DNA from: Gammaproteobacteria bacterium F7
Lineage (GTDB): Bacteria; Pseudomonadota; Gammaproteobacteria; Pseudomonadales; IMCC2047
Length of the DNA: 47,010 bases
Reading direction: 5' to 3'
Assembly: GCA_001593685.1 (NCBI GenBank)
Contig: LUKI01000015.1
Location: forward strand, 1-47,010
In this document: piece after piece, positions 7,038 through 15,109 of the stretch
Layout of the letters: each line of letters begins with the position of its first letter
Numbering within the stretch: position 1 is the first letter of the stretch
Program-made: the position numbers and the translations under genes
The notes under the pieces: model-generated
The model's database searches: none
Seen by the model: the letters and a program-made list of their open reading frames with translations, nothing else
Told to the model about the DNA's origin: nothing

Positions 7038-8348
7038 ATGCTGCTTGGCTTTAAGCGTTGCATGTTGTTTGGCGCATTATTGGTTGTTTGTTCGCTCACC
7101 CGTGCCGGCCCTCTTGAGGAGTGGCTGGTTCCTGCTGCTAGTGAGCTGTCTTGGTTGGATGAGCACCGAATAGAGCTTTCGGCGCGGGTTCAGGCAGGTT
7201 TAATGCACAATGATAACGGTTCTGACAATGTTTTCCCGACGGGTTTTTTCAATATTAATGAAGGCTTTACGCTCAACCGGGCGGAGGTTCTTGCCGAAAG
7301 GTCTTTGCGCAGTTCGTATAAGCCGAGGGTTGGCCCGTTTCCGGGAGATACACCCGATAGCTGGGATTGGGGCTTTCTGATACAGGGCCGCTATGGCGAA
7401 GATTTCAGCCGCACGTATGGTTTTGATGATGAGTGGGGGATTAATCAGGATGGTCGTCGGGTTTGGATTTTGCCGCAATGGTTTGTTAAGGCTTATGCGC
7501 CATGGGGAGGTGGTACGACTTTTCAATTTGGCACTTGGTTTACCAATATCGGTAATGAAATAGGTGCGCCAGTTGATCCCCCAAGCCCGTTTTATAGCCA
7601 CTCCTATGCGATGCTGTATGGCCCCTCTAAGCACTTTGGCGGATTGCTATCGACTCGTTTTCCCGTCGATAAAAAATACGGTCTATGGGGTGTCGAAGTG
7701 GGCATTGTTCAAGGCTGGAATAACCTACAGGATAATAACAGTGAAAAGAGTCTGATTACCGGGTTGCAGTGGCGTAGTTCGGACATGAAGCTGTGGGTGG
7801 ACTTTGAAAGTATATGGGGTAACGAGCAGTCTGAAGATGGAATCGTTGATCAGCGACCTTTCGTGGCGGTGAGTCGTCATAATGATCAGCTGTTTCGACA
7901 ATTCCATTCACTAACCGTGACACAGTGGTTTGGAGAGGAGCGTGACTTACGCGTCGTTTTCAATGCTGTTTATGGTGAGCAAGAGGGGGGTGATGTGGTC
8001 GCAGGGCCGGGCAACCCGCCTGGTTTTTTGATTGTTGAGGATAGTCAGTGGTATGGCTGGAATATTAGCTTGCTGACGGCAGTTAGTGAAAACCTGCAGC
8101 TGGGTGTGCGTGCGGAATGGTTAAAGGATAAAGATGGCGCTTACTTTTTGTTCCCAGAGGGTCGTTATAGCGCGCTGACGGCCAGTGTGGCCTGGTACCC
8201 TCAACCATGGCTGAGGATACGCCCTGAAATCCGTTACGACAGATACAGTGGGCCTGGAAAGCCGTTTGGGGGCCGATTGCCAACCTTTTTAAATGGAACT
8301 GAAGACGAGCAGATGCTTTTTTCAGTCGATGCGACTTTTTTCCTGTAA
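7038..8348 (+). CDS. Outer-membrane beta-barrel protein (BBP2/porin-like)
   Basis: This 436-residue exported protein has a signal peptide ending near SLTRA and a mature region built of alternating amphipathic strands, finishing with the aromatic SVDATFFL expected of an outer-membrane barrel. The central block (VKAYAPWGGGTTFQFGTWFT, then IGNEIGAPVDPPSPFYSHSY) and the ending 'RIRPEIRYDRYSG' match the pattern I associate with the BBP2 / OmpL-like family of putative porins. The substrate is unknown. An AAAAGGAAA ribosome-binding site precedes the ATG. It shares its upstream region with the divergent EAL gene and is convergent with ttcA, 33 bases away. Confidence 0.75.
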   Translation: MLLGFKRCMLFGALLVVCSLTRAGPLEEWLVPAASELSWLDEHRIELSARVQAGLMHNDNGSDNVFPTGFFNINEGFTLNRAEVLAERSLRSSYKPRVGPFPGDTPDSWDWGFLIQGRYGEDFSRTYGFDDEWGINQDGRRVWILPQWFVKAYAPWGGGTTFQFGTWFTNIGNEIGAPVDPPSPFYSHSYAMLYGPSKHFGGLLSTRFPVDKKYGLWGVEVGIVQGWNNLQDNNSEKSLITGLQWRSSDMKLWVDFESIWGNEQSEDGIVDQRPFVAVSRHNDQLFRQFHSLTVTQWFGEERDLRVVFNAVYGEQEGGDVVAGPGNPPGFLIVEDSQWYGWNISLLTAVSENLQLGVRAEWLKDKDGAYFLFPEGRYSALTASVAWYPQPWLRIRPEIRYDRYSGPGKPFGGRLPTFLNGTEDEQMLFSVDATFFL

Positions 8349-8381
8349 GGGGCTATTTGAATATCGTGTGATTTGGTGATG

Positions 8382-9230
8382 TTACTGAATGTTTACCGCT
8401 AACAGCCGATCCGGTGTTTGAGCCTCGGCTGTTTCTTCAGCCTTCAAATTTTCAAAATCAAACAAGTGGCGATCTGCCAGTTGAGAGGGCGCGACATTCT
8501 GGATACTTTTAAAAATGACGTCTAAACGTCCCGGGTGTTGTTTATCCCAGCTTTGCAGCATGTCTTTGACGATTTGGCGTTGCAGGCCATCCTGTGAGCC
8601 ACAGAGGTTGCAAGGGATGATGGGGAACTGTTTAAAATCGGAAAAGGTTTGAATATCTGATTCTTTACAGTAAGCCAGCGGGCGTATCAGTACATTCTTT
8701 TTGTCATCGCTAAGCAATTTGGGGGGCATCGCTTTGAGTTTGCCACCGTGAAACATATTCAGGAAAAGCGTTTCCATGATGTCATCGCGGTGATGGCCCA
8801 ATGCTATCTTGGTAGCCCCAATCTCATTGGCAAAACCGTATAGACTACCGCGGCGCAGGCGTGAACATAGCGCACAGGTTGTTTTCCCTTCGGGGGTTTT
8901 TTCCTTCACGACGCTGTAGGTGTCTTTCTCCAGGATGAAATAGGGCTGGTCGATGGATTCCAGATAGTTAGGTAGCACATCTTCAGGAAATCCGGGTTGT
9001 TTCTGGTCGAGATTGACAGCGATGATGTCGAATTTCACCGGTGCGTGTTGCTGTAAATTACGCAGTATTTCCAGCATGGTGTAAGAGTCTTTACCGCCGG
9101 AAAGACACACCATGACCTTGTCACCCTCTTCAATCATATTGAAATCGGCAATGGCGTTCCCCACATTTCGACGCAGACGCTTCTGTAGTTTATTAAATTC
9201 GGTTTTTTGTTTGGCTTCGAGCGCTTGCAT
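8382..9230 (-). CDS. ttcA: tRNA 2-thiocytidine(32) synthetase TtcA
   Basis: TtcA installs 2-thiocytidine at position 32 of certain tRNAs, using ATP and an iron-sulfur cluster. The 282-residue product has the PP-loop ATP-pyrophosphatase motif SGGKDS at residues 44-49 and two CxxC pairs, Cys119/Cys122 (CALC) and Cys207/Cys210 (CNLC), the family's cluster-binding and catalytic cysteines. GHHRDD and the RPLAYCKE segment are also typical. Length agrees with the family. In many proteobacteria ttcA lies near fnr/anr, as here, with hsp20 between. A single FNR-like half-site (TTGAT near 9253) upstream is too weak to claim regulation. Confidence 0.95.
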   Translation of the reverse strand: MQALEAKQKTEFNKLQKRLRRNVGNAIADFNMIEEGDKVMVCLSGGKDSYTMLEILRNLQQHAPVKFDIIAVNLDQKQPGFPEDVLPNYLESIDQPYFILEKDTYSVVKEKTPEGKTTCALCSRLRRGSLYGFANEIGATKIALGHHRDDIMETLFLNMFHGGKLKAMPPKLLSDDKKNVLIRPLAYCKESDIQTFSDFKQFPIIPCNLCGSQDGLQRQIVKDMLQSWDKQHPGRLDVIFKSIQNVAPSQLADRHLFDFENLKAEETAEAQTPDRLLAVNIQ

Positions 9231-9433
9231 GGGCGTTACCGGTTGGGCTTAGGTTGATCAATGGCTGAGTTTTGGTGGTCAGCTGGGCTACGCTTTTTAC
9301 AGGAAAGTGCTTTTAAAGTAAAGAGTTAGCTGTTTTTTAGCTATGTCAAAAAAAGGTGCATTTGTCACAACCAATAGCCTTGGATCGAGTCAAAGGGGGT
9401 GAGCATAAACAAACAACCAGAGGAGGAAATGTG

Positions 9434-9883
9434 ATGAGTTTATTGCCTAAAAAAACGAGAGGACACTCTCCTTTTTCGGTTTTTGATGATGGTTTTAATA
9501 GCCTGATGGATGATTTCCTGCTGCCAAGACGAGCAGTAGGAGTAGATCAACGATTGGTGCCACGCATTGATGTTAAGGAAACGGAAACAGCTTTTCAGGT
9601 GAAGGCAGATTTACCCGGTATGAAGAAGGAAGATATTGAACTGACATTGCAGGATGGCGTGTTGAGTATTTCTGCAACCAGAGACGATGAGCACAAGGAG
9701 GAAGCGGACGGCGAGCTGTTACACCGTGAGCGAATCTTTGGTCGTTATGTACGGAATATCTCGTTAGGAAATCGCATTGATGAAAACAGCGTGCATGCGA
9801 GCTTCGAGGATGGGGTGCTGGAGGTTACGGTGCCAAAACTGGAGTCTGGCACGGATGATAAGGTAAGGGTTGCGATTAAGTAA
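9434..9883 (+). CDS. Hsp20/alpha-crystallin family small heat-shock protein
   Basis: This ATP-independent chaperone keeps unfolding proteins soluble and assembles into oligomers. The 149-residue product has a variable N-terminal arm (about 1-42), an alpha-crystallin domain from RIDVKETETAFQVKADLPGM to the VHASFEDGVLEVTVPK strand (about 43-137), and a short tail ending VRVAIK. VAI may serve as the I/V-x-I anchoring motif. I chose the ATG at 9434 because AGGAGG at 9421-9426 sits seven bases upstream; the frame is open back to a GTG at 9356, but that extension lacks family features. No clear sigma-32 promoter is seen. A hairpin terminator follows. Confidence 0.9.
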   Translation: MSLLPKKTRGHSPFSVFDDGFNSLMDDFLLPRRAVGVDQRLVPRIDVKETETAFQVKADLPGMKKEDIELTLQDGVLSISATRDDEHKEEADGELLHRERIFGRYVRNISLGNRIDENSVHASFEDGVLEVTVPKLESGTDDKVRVAIK

Positions 9884-9896
9884 AAGTCACATAACA

Positions 9897-9925
9897 GCGG
9901 GTGAGCCTTGTATGGGTTCACCCGC
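9897..9925 (+). terminator. Terminator after hsp20
   Basis: GCGGGTGAGCC (9897-9907) pairs with GGTTCACCCGC (9915-9925), one G-T wobble, seven-base loop, followed by CTTTGTG. It starts 14 bases after the hsp20 stop and may also serve the convergent anr gene. Confidence 0.65.
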
Positions 9926-9953
9926 CTTTGTGTCGCGCTCTAGGCTTTAAAGT

Positions 9954-10751
9954 TTAGCCGGTATTTACGCTTGGGATTTCTTCACGACTATCTTTTTTCT
10001 CATTAAACAGGCAAGAACCTGCGGCTTTGGTTAGCGCTGCAACATCAAGAATGTCCACCGCTCGTCCATTAACATTTATCGCTTGGGCTTTTTGAAGTCG
10101 AGAAAAAATTCGGCTGACGGTTTCAACGGCCAAGCCTAAATAGTTGGCAATTTCGTTACGTGACATTGCCAGGTAAATGAAGTCTGCTGAGTAGCCGCGA
10201 CGTTCGATGCGGGTAGAAAGGTCAAGCAGGAAGTTGGCAATACGTGCCTCAGCATCCTTTTGACTTAATAGCAGCATCATTTGCATATCACGACGGATAG
10301 TTTTACTGAGCGAGCTGATTAATTGACGTTTCAGCTCTGGGATTTCATCCGTTAGCCCTTCAAATTTAGGGTAGGGGATTTCGCAGACAGTGGTGGTTTC
10401 AATGGCGATGGCGTTGACCGGAAAAATGTCAGTATCAATGCCACTGAGACCGACCAGCTCGCCGGGCAGATAAAAGCCGGTAATTTGTTCTTCGCCACTA
10501 TCAGTAACGGAGTAGGTTTTTACACAGCCACTGCGTAACGCAAATAATGAACCGAAGGACTCGCCTTGACGGAACAGCATTTCACCTTTTTCAAAGGGAC
10601 GACCGCGAGCAATGATTGAATCGAGCTTTTCAAGGTTTTTGGTGGTCAGTGACAGGGGTAAGCACAGTGAGCGAAGCGTACAACTCTGGCAGGTCGTTTC
10701 TCTAAAGGAGTGACGTTTTATGGCTTGAGTTCGTTGGTTATCCACAGGCAC
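9954..10751 (-). CDS. anr: Oxygen-responsive transcriptional regulator Anr/FNR
   Basis: Anr carries an oxygen-labile 4Fe-4S cluster; without oxygen it dimerises and binds TTGAT-N4-ATCAA sites, switching on low-oxygen respiration. With the GTG start at 10749-10751, the cluster ligands are Cys21, Cys24, Cys30 and Cys123, one residue off E. coli Cys20, 23, 29 and 122. A cyclic-nucleotide-type domain with ITGFYLPGELVGLSG follows, then a long dimerisation helix. The C-terminal helix-turn-helix reads EIANYLGLAVETVSRIFSRL and has the E-x-x-S-R recognition residues. A second in-frame GTG at 10745 is an alternative start. The gene lies between the cbb3 assembly operon and hsp20/ttcA. hemN, often its neighbour, is absent here. 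An FNR-like box touches the start codon. Confidence 0.93.
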   Translation of the reverse strand: MPVDNQRTQAIKRHSFRETTCQSCTLRSLCLPLSLTTKNLEKLDSIIARGRPFEKGEMLFRQGESFGSLFALRSGCVKTYSVTDSGEEQITGFYLPGELVGLSGIDTDIFPVNAIAIETTTVCEIPYPKFEGLTDEIPELKRQLISSLSKTIRRDMQMMLLLSQKDAEARIANFLLDLSTRIERRGYSADFIYLAMSRNEIANYLGLAVETVSRIFSRLQKAQAINVNGRAVDILDVAALTKAAGSCLFNEKKDSREEIPSVNTG

Positions 10752-10765
10752 CTGATCTATGTCAA
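10752..10765 (-). promoter_or_regulatory. FNR/ANR-like box directly upstream of anr
   Basis: On the minus strand the sequence is TTGACATAGATCAG, matching TTGAT-N4-ATCAA at 8 of 10 defined positions. It ends one base before the assigned GTG start, an unusual position for an activator site. It fits autorepression, or a true translation start further downstream. Confidence 0.55.
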
Positions 10766-10897
10766 AAAAATAGGAATTTTTCTGATTTTAGGCGTGTGTC
10801 TTCTATAACACAAGCGCTCTGAAGTGCTTATTCATGGTTAAGTGGAATTGGGGCAGGGACGTTGAAAATATTTTTCAGGGGCTAAAATTATTGAGCC

Positions 10898-10912
10898 CGC
10901 GCTGTAAGCGCG
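10898..10912 (-). terminator. Possible terminator of the ccoGHIS-TauE transcript
   Basis: CGCGCT (10898-10903) pairs with AGCGCG (10907-10912) around a 3-base loop, 37 bases after the TauE-like stop. On the minus strand it is followed, after GGCTCAATAA, by a short T-run. Short and weak. Confidence 0.4.
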
Positions 10913-10949
10913 ATTAGCCTCCTCAACTAAAGCGACTATTAACGGCCTG

Positions 10950-11825
10950 TTAGTGGTGGTGCTCATGCATGGGCTGCCCCTCAGGGGCGTCAGCATGGGG
11001 CGCCTCCATCATCGCCTCCTGTTCTCTCAGCATTGCTTCGTGATCATGGGGGGGGTGTTTTTGGTCGTTTGTGTCAGCGGGTTCACTGTGATGCATGCTG
11101 TGATCCATGTGGTTGCTGTCACCGTGCTCTGCATGTTGGCTATGATCGCCGTGACCAGAGTGCAATGGCAGCGTCCAGATACCAAATAGGATGATTAGCA
11201 GGCCAGCGCTGACGCGAACGCCTCGATGCTGCATTAACTTTTTAAAACCTTCCAGAAAGACGCCTGTGGCAAGTACCGCGGGCAGCGTTCCCAAGCCAAA
11301 GCTGAACATGATCAAGGCTGACTGTTGCCAGTTGCTGGCAGTCGCCGCCCAGGTCAGTGTGCTATAGATGAGTCCGCAGGGAATCCAGCCCCAAAGTACG
11401 CCGACCAGCAGGGCTTTCCATATTGTGGAAACGGGCATTAACGCGGATATTTTCGGCTGAATGTGTTTCCAGACGGTGTTGCCAGCCCGTTCCAAGTGAC
11501 GCAGTACTGACCACCAGTTAGCAAGATATAAGCCCATGGCAATTAACATGAGCGCAGCAGCAATGCGTAATACATTACCTAATGAGGGAAACTGATCCGC
11601 TAGTAACCAGCTGGTTGAGCCGACAATGGCGCCAGCGGCGGTGTAACTCAGAATACGGCCAATGTTGTAACTAAGCAGTAATGGAAAAAGTGTCGCTTTG
11701 CCACGCTTTTCCTGTGGGACGGCATAGCTAAGCGCACCCATAATGCCGCCACACATACCGACGCAGTGAGTGCTGCCGAGCAAACCAATTAAGAAGGCGG
11801 CGGAAAAGGTGAGTGTTTCAGGCAT
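10950..11825 (-). CDS. Sulfite exporter TauE/SafE-like membrane protein with His/Met-rich tail (cbb3 cluster)
   Basis: This 291-residue inner-membrane protein belongs to the DsbD/CcdA-like TauE/SafE group that sits downstream of ccoS. The N-terminal helix carries GSTHCVGMCGG and a later one WGWIPCGLIYS; these paired conserved cysteines are typical of the group. About six hydrophobic segments end near residue 222. Beyond that lies a tail of about 65 residues that is extremely rich in histidine and methionine (for example HSGHGDHSQHAEHGDSNH and a final HEHHH). Context suggests a role in copper supply or thiol chemistry for cytochrome oxidase assembly; the tail looks like a copper-binding buffer. 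That role is inference. It ends the ccoGHIS operon, five bases after ccoS. Confidence 0.82.
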   Translation of the reverse strand: MPETLTFSAAFLIGLLGSTHCVGMCGGIMGALSYAVPQEKRGKATLFPLLLSYNIGRILSYTAAGAIVGSTSWLLADQFPSLGNVLRIAAALMLIAMGLYLANWWSVLRHLERAGNTVWKHIQPKISALMPVSTIWKALLVGVLWGWIPCGLIYSTLTWAATASNWQQSALIMFSFGLGTLPAVLATGVFLEGFKKLMQHRGVRVSAGLLIILFGIWTLPLHSGHGDHSQHAEHGDSNHMDHSMHHSEPADTNDQKHPPHDHEAMLREQEAMMEAPHADAPEGQPMHEHHH

Positions 11826-11830
11826 ATGGC

Positions 11831-12031
11831 TCAGCTGTCAGTTTTATTGTCTTTGGGGGTATTGTCTGAAGGTGGTGTTGGCGAAGAGGGTTTGTCATCG
11901 TCAAACAAAATACTGTGTGCAGGCCCTTCAAGGTCTTCGAACTGGTCGCTTTTGACCGCCCAGAAAAAAATCGCAATGCCGACGATGACCAGAATCAGGG
12001 CAATGGGAATGAGCAAATAAATAGCTTCCAT
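11831..12031 (-). CDS. ccoS: cbb3-type cytochrome oxidase assembly protein CcoS
   Basis: This small membrane protein of 66 residues is needed for cofactor insertion into the cbb3 oxidase. It has one transmembrane helix (about residues 4-25), immediately followed by the family signature WAVKSDQFEDLEGPAHSILF and a proline/aspartate-rich soluble tail. Its ATG shares a base with the ccoI stop codon (TAATG at the junction), which points to translational coupling. Confidence 0.95.
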   Translation of the reverse strand: MEAIYLLIPIALILVIVGIAIFFWAVKSDQFEDLEGPAHSILFDDDKPSSPTPPSDNTPKDNKTDS

Positions 12032-14493
12032 TAAACATTCGCCGTTTGAGGTTGTTGTGTGGGGCTGGTTGTTGTTGTGGCTTTTACCAGCGGTTTGCTC
12101 AATCTTAAGGCATTTAATACAACAACCAAAGAGCTTAGCGACATCCCCAGTGCAGCAAAATAGGGGGGGATGTAACCCATCGCTGCGGCTGGTAGGGCGA
12201 TCAAGTTATAGCCTAATGCCCAGCCAAGGTTTTGGCGAATGATGCGCTGGGTTTTGCGAGCATGACGAATCGCCATGACCAGGTGAGATAACTGGGAAGA
12301 CAGTAAAATCGCATCGGCGTTGGCCTTGGTTAAATCGGCGGCGCTGGTCATGGCAATTGAAACATCGGCGGCGGCCAGTACTGGAATATCGTTGATGCCG
12401 TCACCCACCATCAGAATTTTAGCGCCATCGGTTTGTAGAGCCTGAGTGTAGGTCATCTTGTTCATCGGGCTTGCGCCGCTACGAAAGTCACTGATATTCA
12501 GTTGTTTCGCAACGGTGGCCACATTATTTGAATAGTCGCCGCTGAGTAACTCAACCTTTAAGCCAAGTTCGCCGAGCTGAGTAACGGTCTCGGCAGCGTC
12601 GCTGCGTAATTCATCATCAAGCTGGAACCACGCCATGGCATTGCCGTCATTGGCCAACAGTAACCACTGCGCCTGTGCTTCGCTGGGTGGTGTTGCAGGA
12701 GTCGCTCCGGGAACAGCAAAATCTGGGCGCCCTATCCGATAATGCTGACCATCAATCACGCCCTCAATCCCTTGTCCTGGATGAACCTTAATTTCAAAGG
12801 CCTGGAGTGGACTGGCCTCAAAGGCATTGGCGATAGGGTGCTCTGAGTGGGCTTCTAATGCGGCGGCGACATGGTGGCATTGTAGGCGGTTATAGTCTGC
12901 CAGTGGGTGAATCTGTTGTAATCGTAATTTACCGGTGGTGAGGGTGCCGGTTTTATCAAAAATCACATGGCTGATGTTTGCTAACCCTTCCAGTGTATGG
13001 CCGCGACTAACTAATAGTCCGAGGCGCTGTAGGCTACTGGTCGCCGCTGTTAAGGCGGTGGGGGTTGCCAAGGATAGAGCACAGGGGCAGGTGACAACTA
13101 AAACGGAGAGTGTTACCCAGAAGGCATGGCTGGGCTCAATCAGGGCCCAGGCTGTGGCGACGCCAGTTGCAACGATCAGCACAGCGGCAATAAAGTATTG
13201 GGCGATAGTGTCAGCAAGTTTCGCAATGGGCGGTTTGCTGGCCCTGGCCTGATCAAGCAGGCGTAAAATACCGGATAGTTTGGTATTTTGTCCGACTTCG
13301 GTTACTTCGATTGTCAGCGGGTGTTCGACGTTAATACTGCCAGCCACAACGCTGTCCCCCAGCGCTTTAGGTACTGGAATAAACTCGCCATTCAGGTGGG
13401 ACTCATCGGTACTGCTTTGCCCGTTTAATACCAAACCGTCGGCAGGAATGATCTGAGCCGTTTTTACCAGCACCGTATCGCCAGGTTTAAGGTCTCGAAT
13501 GGCGACTAATCGTTGTTTACCGTTTTCTACCAGTGTAGCAGTGTCAGGTAGTAAGCGGGTTAGGTGGTGGCCGCTTTGATCCATTTTGGCGCGTGCCCTG
13601 AATTCAAAAAACCGTCCCAGTAACAGGAAGAAGGTGAACATACAGACCGAGTCGAAATAGACTTCCCGGCCACCCATCATGGTGGAGCCGAGACTGGCAA
13701 AGTAAGCGGCGAGGATAGCCAGAGAGACTGGCACATCCATACTCAGGTGGCGGTTTTTTAGATTGCGTAAAGCAGCCGAGAAAAATGGTCGTGCCGAATA
13801 AAACACCACGGGGGTGGTGATAATCAGGCTTACCCAGCGTAAAAAGTCGCGATGCTCTCCGCTAATGTAATCGAAGGCGCCGGCATAGAGTGCCGCCGCA
13901 TACATCATTACCTGGGCCATACCGGCACCAGCGACACCAAGACGCTTGATGTAGTTGCGGTTCTCGGTTTGTTGCAGCCTGTCTTCAGCCGCGCTTTGGT
14001 AAGGGTAGGCTTTGTAGCCAATGCTGTAGACTGTCGATAAAATCTCGCTCAGTTTGATTTTTTCGCTGTGCCACTGGATGCGAAGTTGGTGGTTGCTGAG
14101 GTTGACGTTGCAATGCTCAACGCCCTGCAAAGTGTTGATTTGGTGCTCAATCAGCCACACGCAGGCAGCGCAGGTAATGCCCTCTACAAGAAAAATAGCT
14201 TCGACTTGGCCGTCAGCGTGTTGGGTGACAAAATCCTGTTGGATATCGCTGCGATCATAGAGAGCTAGCTCATCGAGCAGCTCGTCTTCTAACGGTTTGG
14301 GAGTGACTGCCAAATCGGTACGGTATTGATAGTACTGATCCAGTCCGGTGCTGATAATGGTGCTGGCAACGGCTTGGCAGCCTGGGCAGCACATGGCCTG
14401 TTGTACACCTTTAATTTCAACTGAATAATCAGCATCTGCAGGCACTGGCAGCCCACAGTGATAACAGGCGAGGGATGGGCCGGTGTTACTCAT
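12031..14493 (-). CDS. ccoI: Copper-exporting P1B-type ATPase CcoI (FixI)
   Basis: CcoI pumps copper across the inner membrane for the CuB centre of cbb3 oxidase. The 820-residue product shows, in order: an N-terminal metal-binding region with Cys10, Cys13, Cys35, Cys36 and Cys39 (YHCG and MCCPGC); a heavy-metal-associated domain with CAAC at 108-111; transmembrane helices; the actuator domain with HLNGE; the channel motif CPC at 469-471; the phosphorylation site DKTGT at 513-517; the SEHP motif in the nucleotide domain; and GDGINDIPVL in the hinge. All catalytic residues are intact. Its start overlaps the end of ccoH by 8 bases and its stop overlaps ccoS, so ccoH-ccoI-ccoS are probably translationally coupled. 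Confidence 0.96.
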   Translation of the reverse strand: MSNTGPSLACYHCGLPVPADADYSVEIKGVQQAMCCPGCQAVASTIISTGLDQYYQYRTDLAVTPKPLEDELLDELALYDRSDIQQDFVTQHADGQVEAIFLVEGITCAACVWLIEHQINTLQGVEHCNVNLSNHQLRIQWHSEKIKLSEILSTVYSIGYKAYPYQSAAEDRLQQTENRNYIKRLGVAGAGMAQVMMYAAALYAGAFDYISGEHRDFLRWVSLIITTPVVFYSARPFFSAALRNLKNRHLSMDVPVSLAILAAYFASLGSTMMGGREVYFDSVCMFTFFLLLGRFFEFRARAKMDQSGHHLTRLLPDTATLVENGKQRLVAIRDLKPGDTVLVKTAQIIPADGLVLNGQSSTDESHLNGEFIPVPKALGDSVVAGSINVEHPLTIEVTEVGQNTKLSGILRLLDQARASKPPIAKLADTIAQYFIAAVLIVATGVATAWALIEPSHAFWVTLSVLVVTCPCALSLATPTALTAATSSLQRLGLLVSRGHTLEGLANISHVIFDKTGTLTTGKLRLQQIHPLADYNRLQCHHVAAALEAHSEHPIANAFEASPLQAFEIKVHPGQGIEGVIDGQHYRIGRPDFAVPGATPATPPSEAQAQWLLLANDGNAMAWFQLDDELRSDAAETVTQLGELGLKVELLSGDYSNNVATVAKQLNISDFRSGASPMNKMTYTQALQTDGAKILMVGDGINDIPVLAAADVSIAMTSAADLTKANADAILLSSQLSHLVMAIRHARKTQRIIRQNLGWALGYNLIALPAAAMGYIPPYFAALGMSLSSLVVVLNALRLSKPLVKATTTTSPTQQPQTANV

Positions 14494-15046
14494 TGATCGG
14501 CGTTAACATGCCTTCGTCAGTATCAGGACGGCTGACGGGTTTGATATCCGTGTTGCTGAGTAGAGTCAGTGATTGTTGACGCGGTAACCTGGTTTCGGCC
14601 AATAGGCGCCATTCACGATGACTGGGTTCCAGCGAAATGTGAAAACGTCCTTCGGGTAGCTCATCAAGCTCTGTGCTGAACAGTTGGTTGTTAACCGCCT
14701 TGAGTTTGTAACTGCGATCAAGCTTTTGATCACCGACACCAGTAATGGTGAGTATAAGATTTTTCAGCGGTTTATGATTACCGCTCAGATAGACGTTAAC
14801 CTGTCGAGTCTGTTCTGAAAATGACAAGTTAGCCTGTAGCATCAAATAGCTGGCCTGCTGGTCCTGCTTGATACGCTCGTTGATGCTCAAACCCTGCTGG
14901 TAGTAATTGTCCTCAACCATGGTCGGCTGATTTAACACTGCGATGTAAACGGTGTAAAGGCTGGCAATGACAGCGGTTGCGGGTAGGGCGATGATAAACC
15001 AGGGCCAGAATTGGCGATACCAAGGGGTTGGTTGAGATGTATTCAA
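14486..15046 (-). CDS. ccoH: FixH/CcoH family cbb3 oxidase assembly protein
   Basis: This 186-residue protein has one N-terminal transmembrane helix (WPWFIIALPATAVIASLYTVY, about residues 14-34) and a periplasmic domain. The sequence VEDNYYQQGLSINERIKQD just after the membrane is the FixH family hallmark. CcoH stabilises the assembling oxidase and interacts with CcoN and CcoP in other bacteria. The gene lies between ccoG (63-base gap with a hairpin) and ccoI (8-base overlap). Confidence 0.9.
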   Translation of the reverse strand: MNTSQPTPWYRQFWPWFIIALPATAVIASLYTVYIAVLNQPTMVEDNYYQQGLSINERIKQDQQASYLMLQANLSFSEQTRQVNVYLSGNHKPLKNLILTITGVGDQKLDRSYKLKAVNNQLFSTELDELPEGRFHISLEPSHREWRLLAETRLPRQQSLTLLSNTDIKPVSRPDTDEGMLTPINE

Positions 15047-15070
15047 AATAGTTGCTCTTATGGGAAACAG

Positions 15071-15100
15071 AAAGATGAGCAGCTTTTACTGCCCATCTTT
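15071..15100 (-). terminator. Intra-operon hairpin between ccoG and ccoH
   Basis: A 12-bp stem with one mismatch (15071-15082 against 15089-15100) and a six-base loop lies in the only sizeable gap of the ccoGHIS operon. It could be a partial terminator that lowers ccoHIS expression, or a processing site. On the minus strand it is followed by TCTGTTTC rather than a clean T-run. Confidence 0.45.
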
Positions 15101-15109
15101 TGTAGGTGG

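Noticed and set aside
9252-9265. FNR-like half-site TTGATCAATGG upstream of ttcA
   Set aside because: Only one half matches the consensus; the second half is missing.
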